Shown here one piece after another: positions 63,648-63,808 of a stretch of DNA of 63,808 nt; the stretch's first letter is position 1, and every line of letters starts with the position of its first letter. The stretch spans positions 1 through 63,808 of the forward strand of contig NZ_JAVRIF010000014.1 in the NCBI RefSeq assembly GCF_031846185.1, given 5' to 3'. The notes beneath the pieces were generated by a model that was given only the letters and a program-made list of their open reading frames with translations, searched no databases and had not been told where the DNA came from. The stretch comes from Thalassotalea_H castellviae. GTDB taxonomy: Bacteria > Pseudomonadota > Gammaproteobacteria > Enterobacterales > Alteromonadaceae. The position numbers and the translations under genes were made by a program.

Positions 63648-63808
63648 AAAACTCATCCTTGACTCAATATTGATTTTGAAACATAACGCTTCAATAAGCG
63701 GTACATAACAGTTGATTAAAATAAACGACGCAGTAGTAAAAGCCAACTTGTTATAAAGCTATTGGTACGTACTACCGTTATGCTTTAACCAGCCGCCAAC
63801 ATGACGAC

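Noticed and set aside
1..63808. tRNA, rRNA, CRISPR array, insertion-sequence transposase or prophage genes
   Set aside because: Looked for and not seen; the only repeat-like unit is the short foldback element near rep.

Overview
The window is chromosomal DNA of a low-GC (by eye about 38%) gammaproteobacterium. Protein resemblances and gene order point to Alteromonadales, most likely Colwelliaceae (Colwellia/Thalassotalea type); this placement is inference. Much of the window follows the E. coli 84-86 min region: recQ-yigI-rarD, uvrD-yigB-DUF484-dapF, lysA, lptM, cyaY-hemCDXY, fre-ubiD, rho, trxA, rhlB-gppA, ilvGMEDA, yifB, ilvY-ilvC, and rep displaced to another part of the window. Codon and base use look uniform. 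I saw no phage, transposase, CRISPR array, rRNA or tRNA.

Layout: 1-2.0 kb is the 5' part of a large secreted FG-GAP/fibronectin-like protein that runs off the left edge. 2.1-17.5 kb mixes housekeeping genes (tex, ubiK, rep) with signalling genes: four GGDEF-type proteins, a TPR protein with its membrane partner, and a c-di-GMP-I (GEMM-I) riboswitch. 17.6-25 kb holds a cytochrome c, recQ, yigI, rarD, a two-receiver GGDEF regulator and uvrD. 25-28.8 kb is a leftward operon lptM-lysA-dapF-DUF484-yigB-uvrD without xerC in its usual slot. 28.9-33.5 kb is the rightward cyaY-hemC-hemD-hemX-hemY cluster, facing arfA. 33.6-40.3 kb holds leftward arfA, a serine-hydrolase lipoprotein, fre, ubiD, a periplasmic solute-binding protein, rho and trxA. 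40.5-43.3 kb is rhlB-gppA. 43.3-50.1 kb is the leftward ilvL-ilvGMEDA operon with a transcription attenuator. 50.3-54.9 kb is yifB, ilvY, ilvC and ppnP. 55-58.8 kb holds a TPR-GGDEF protein and small unknowns. 58.9-62.2 kb is a LysR gene diverging from frmA-fghA (glutathione-dependent formaldehyde detoxification). The right end has two envelope proteins.

Three themes recur. Branched-chain amino acid synthesis is nearly complete (ilvGM, ilvC, ilvD, ilvE, ilvA), with two visible controls: the ilvL attenuator and the IlvY-type operator before ilvC. Cyclic-di-GMP signalling is dense, with five GGDEF proteins having near-intact motifs, one clearly degenerate one, and a riboswitch. Several controls are written into RNA: the riboswitch, the ilvL attenuator and the arfA hairpin that encloses its own stop codon.

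The most unusual item is the riboswitch at 13.5 kb. It has its own near-consensus promoter and a visible switching platform, yet no conventional gene follows it on its strand; it points into the 3' end of a convergent DUF885 lipoprotein gene. Genes too short for ordinary ORF calling that I recovered are lptM (53 aa) and ilvL (26 aa).
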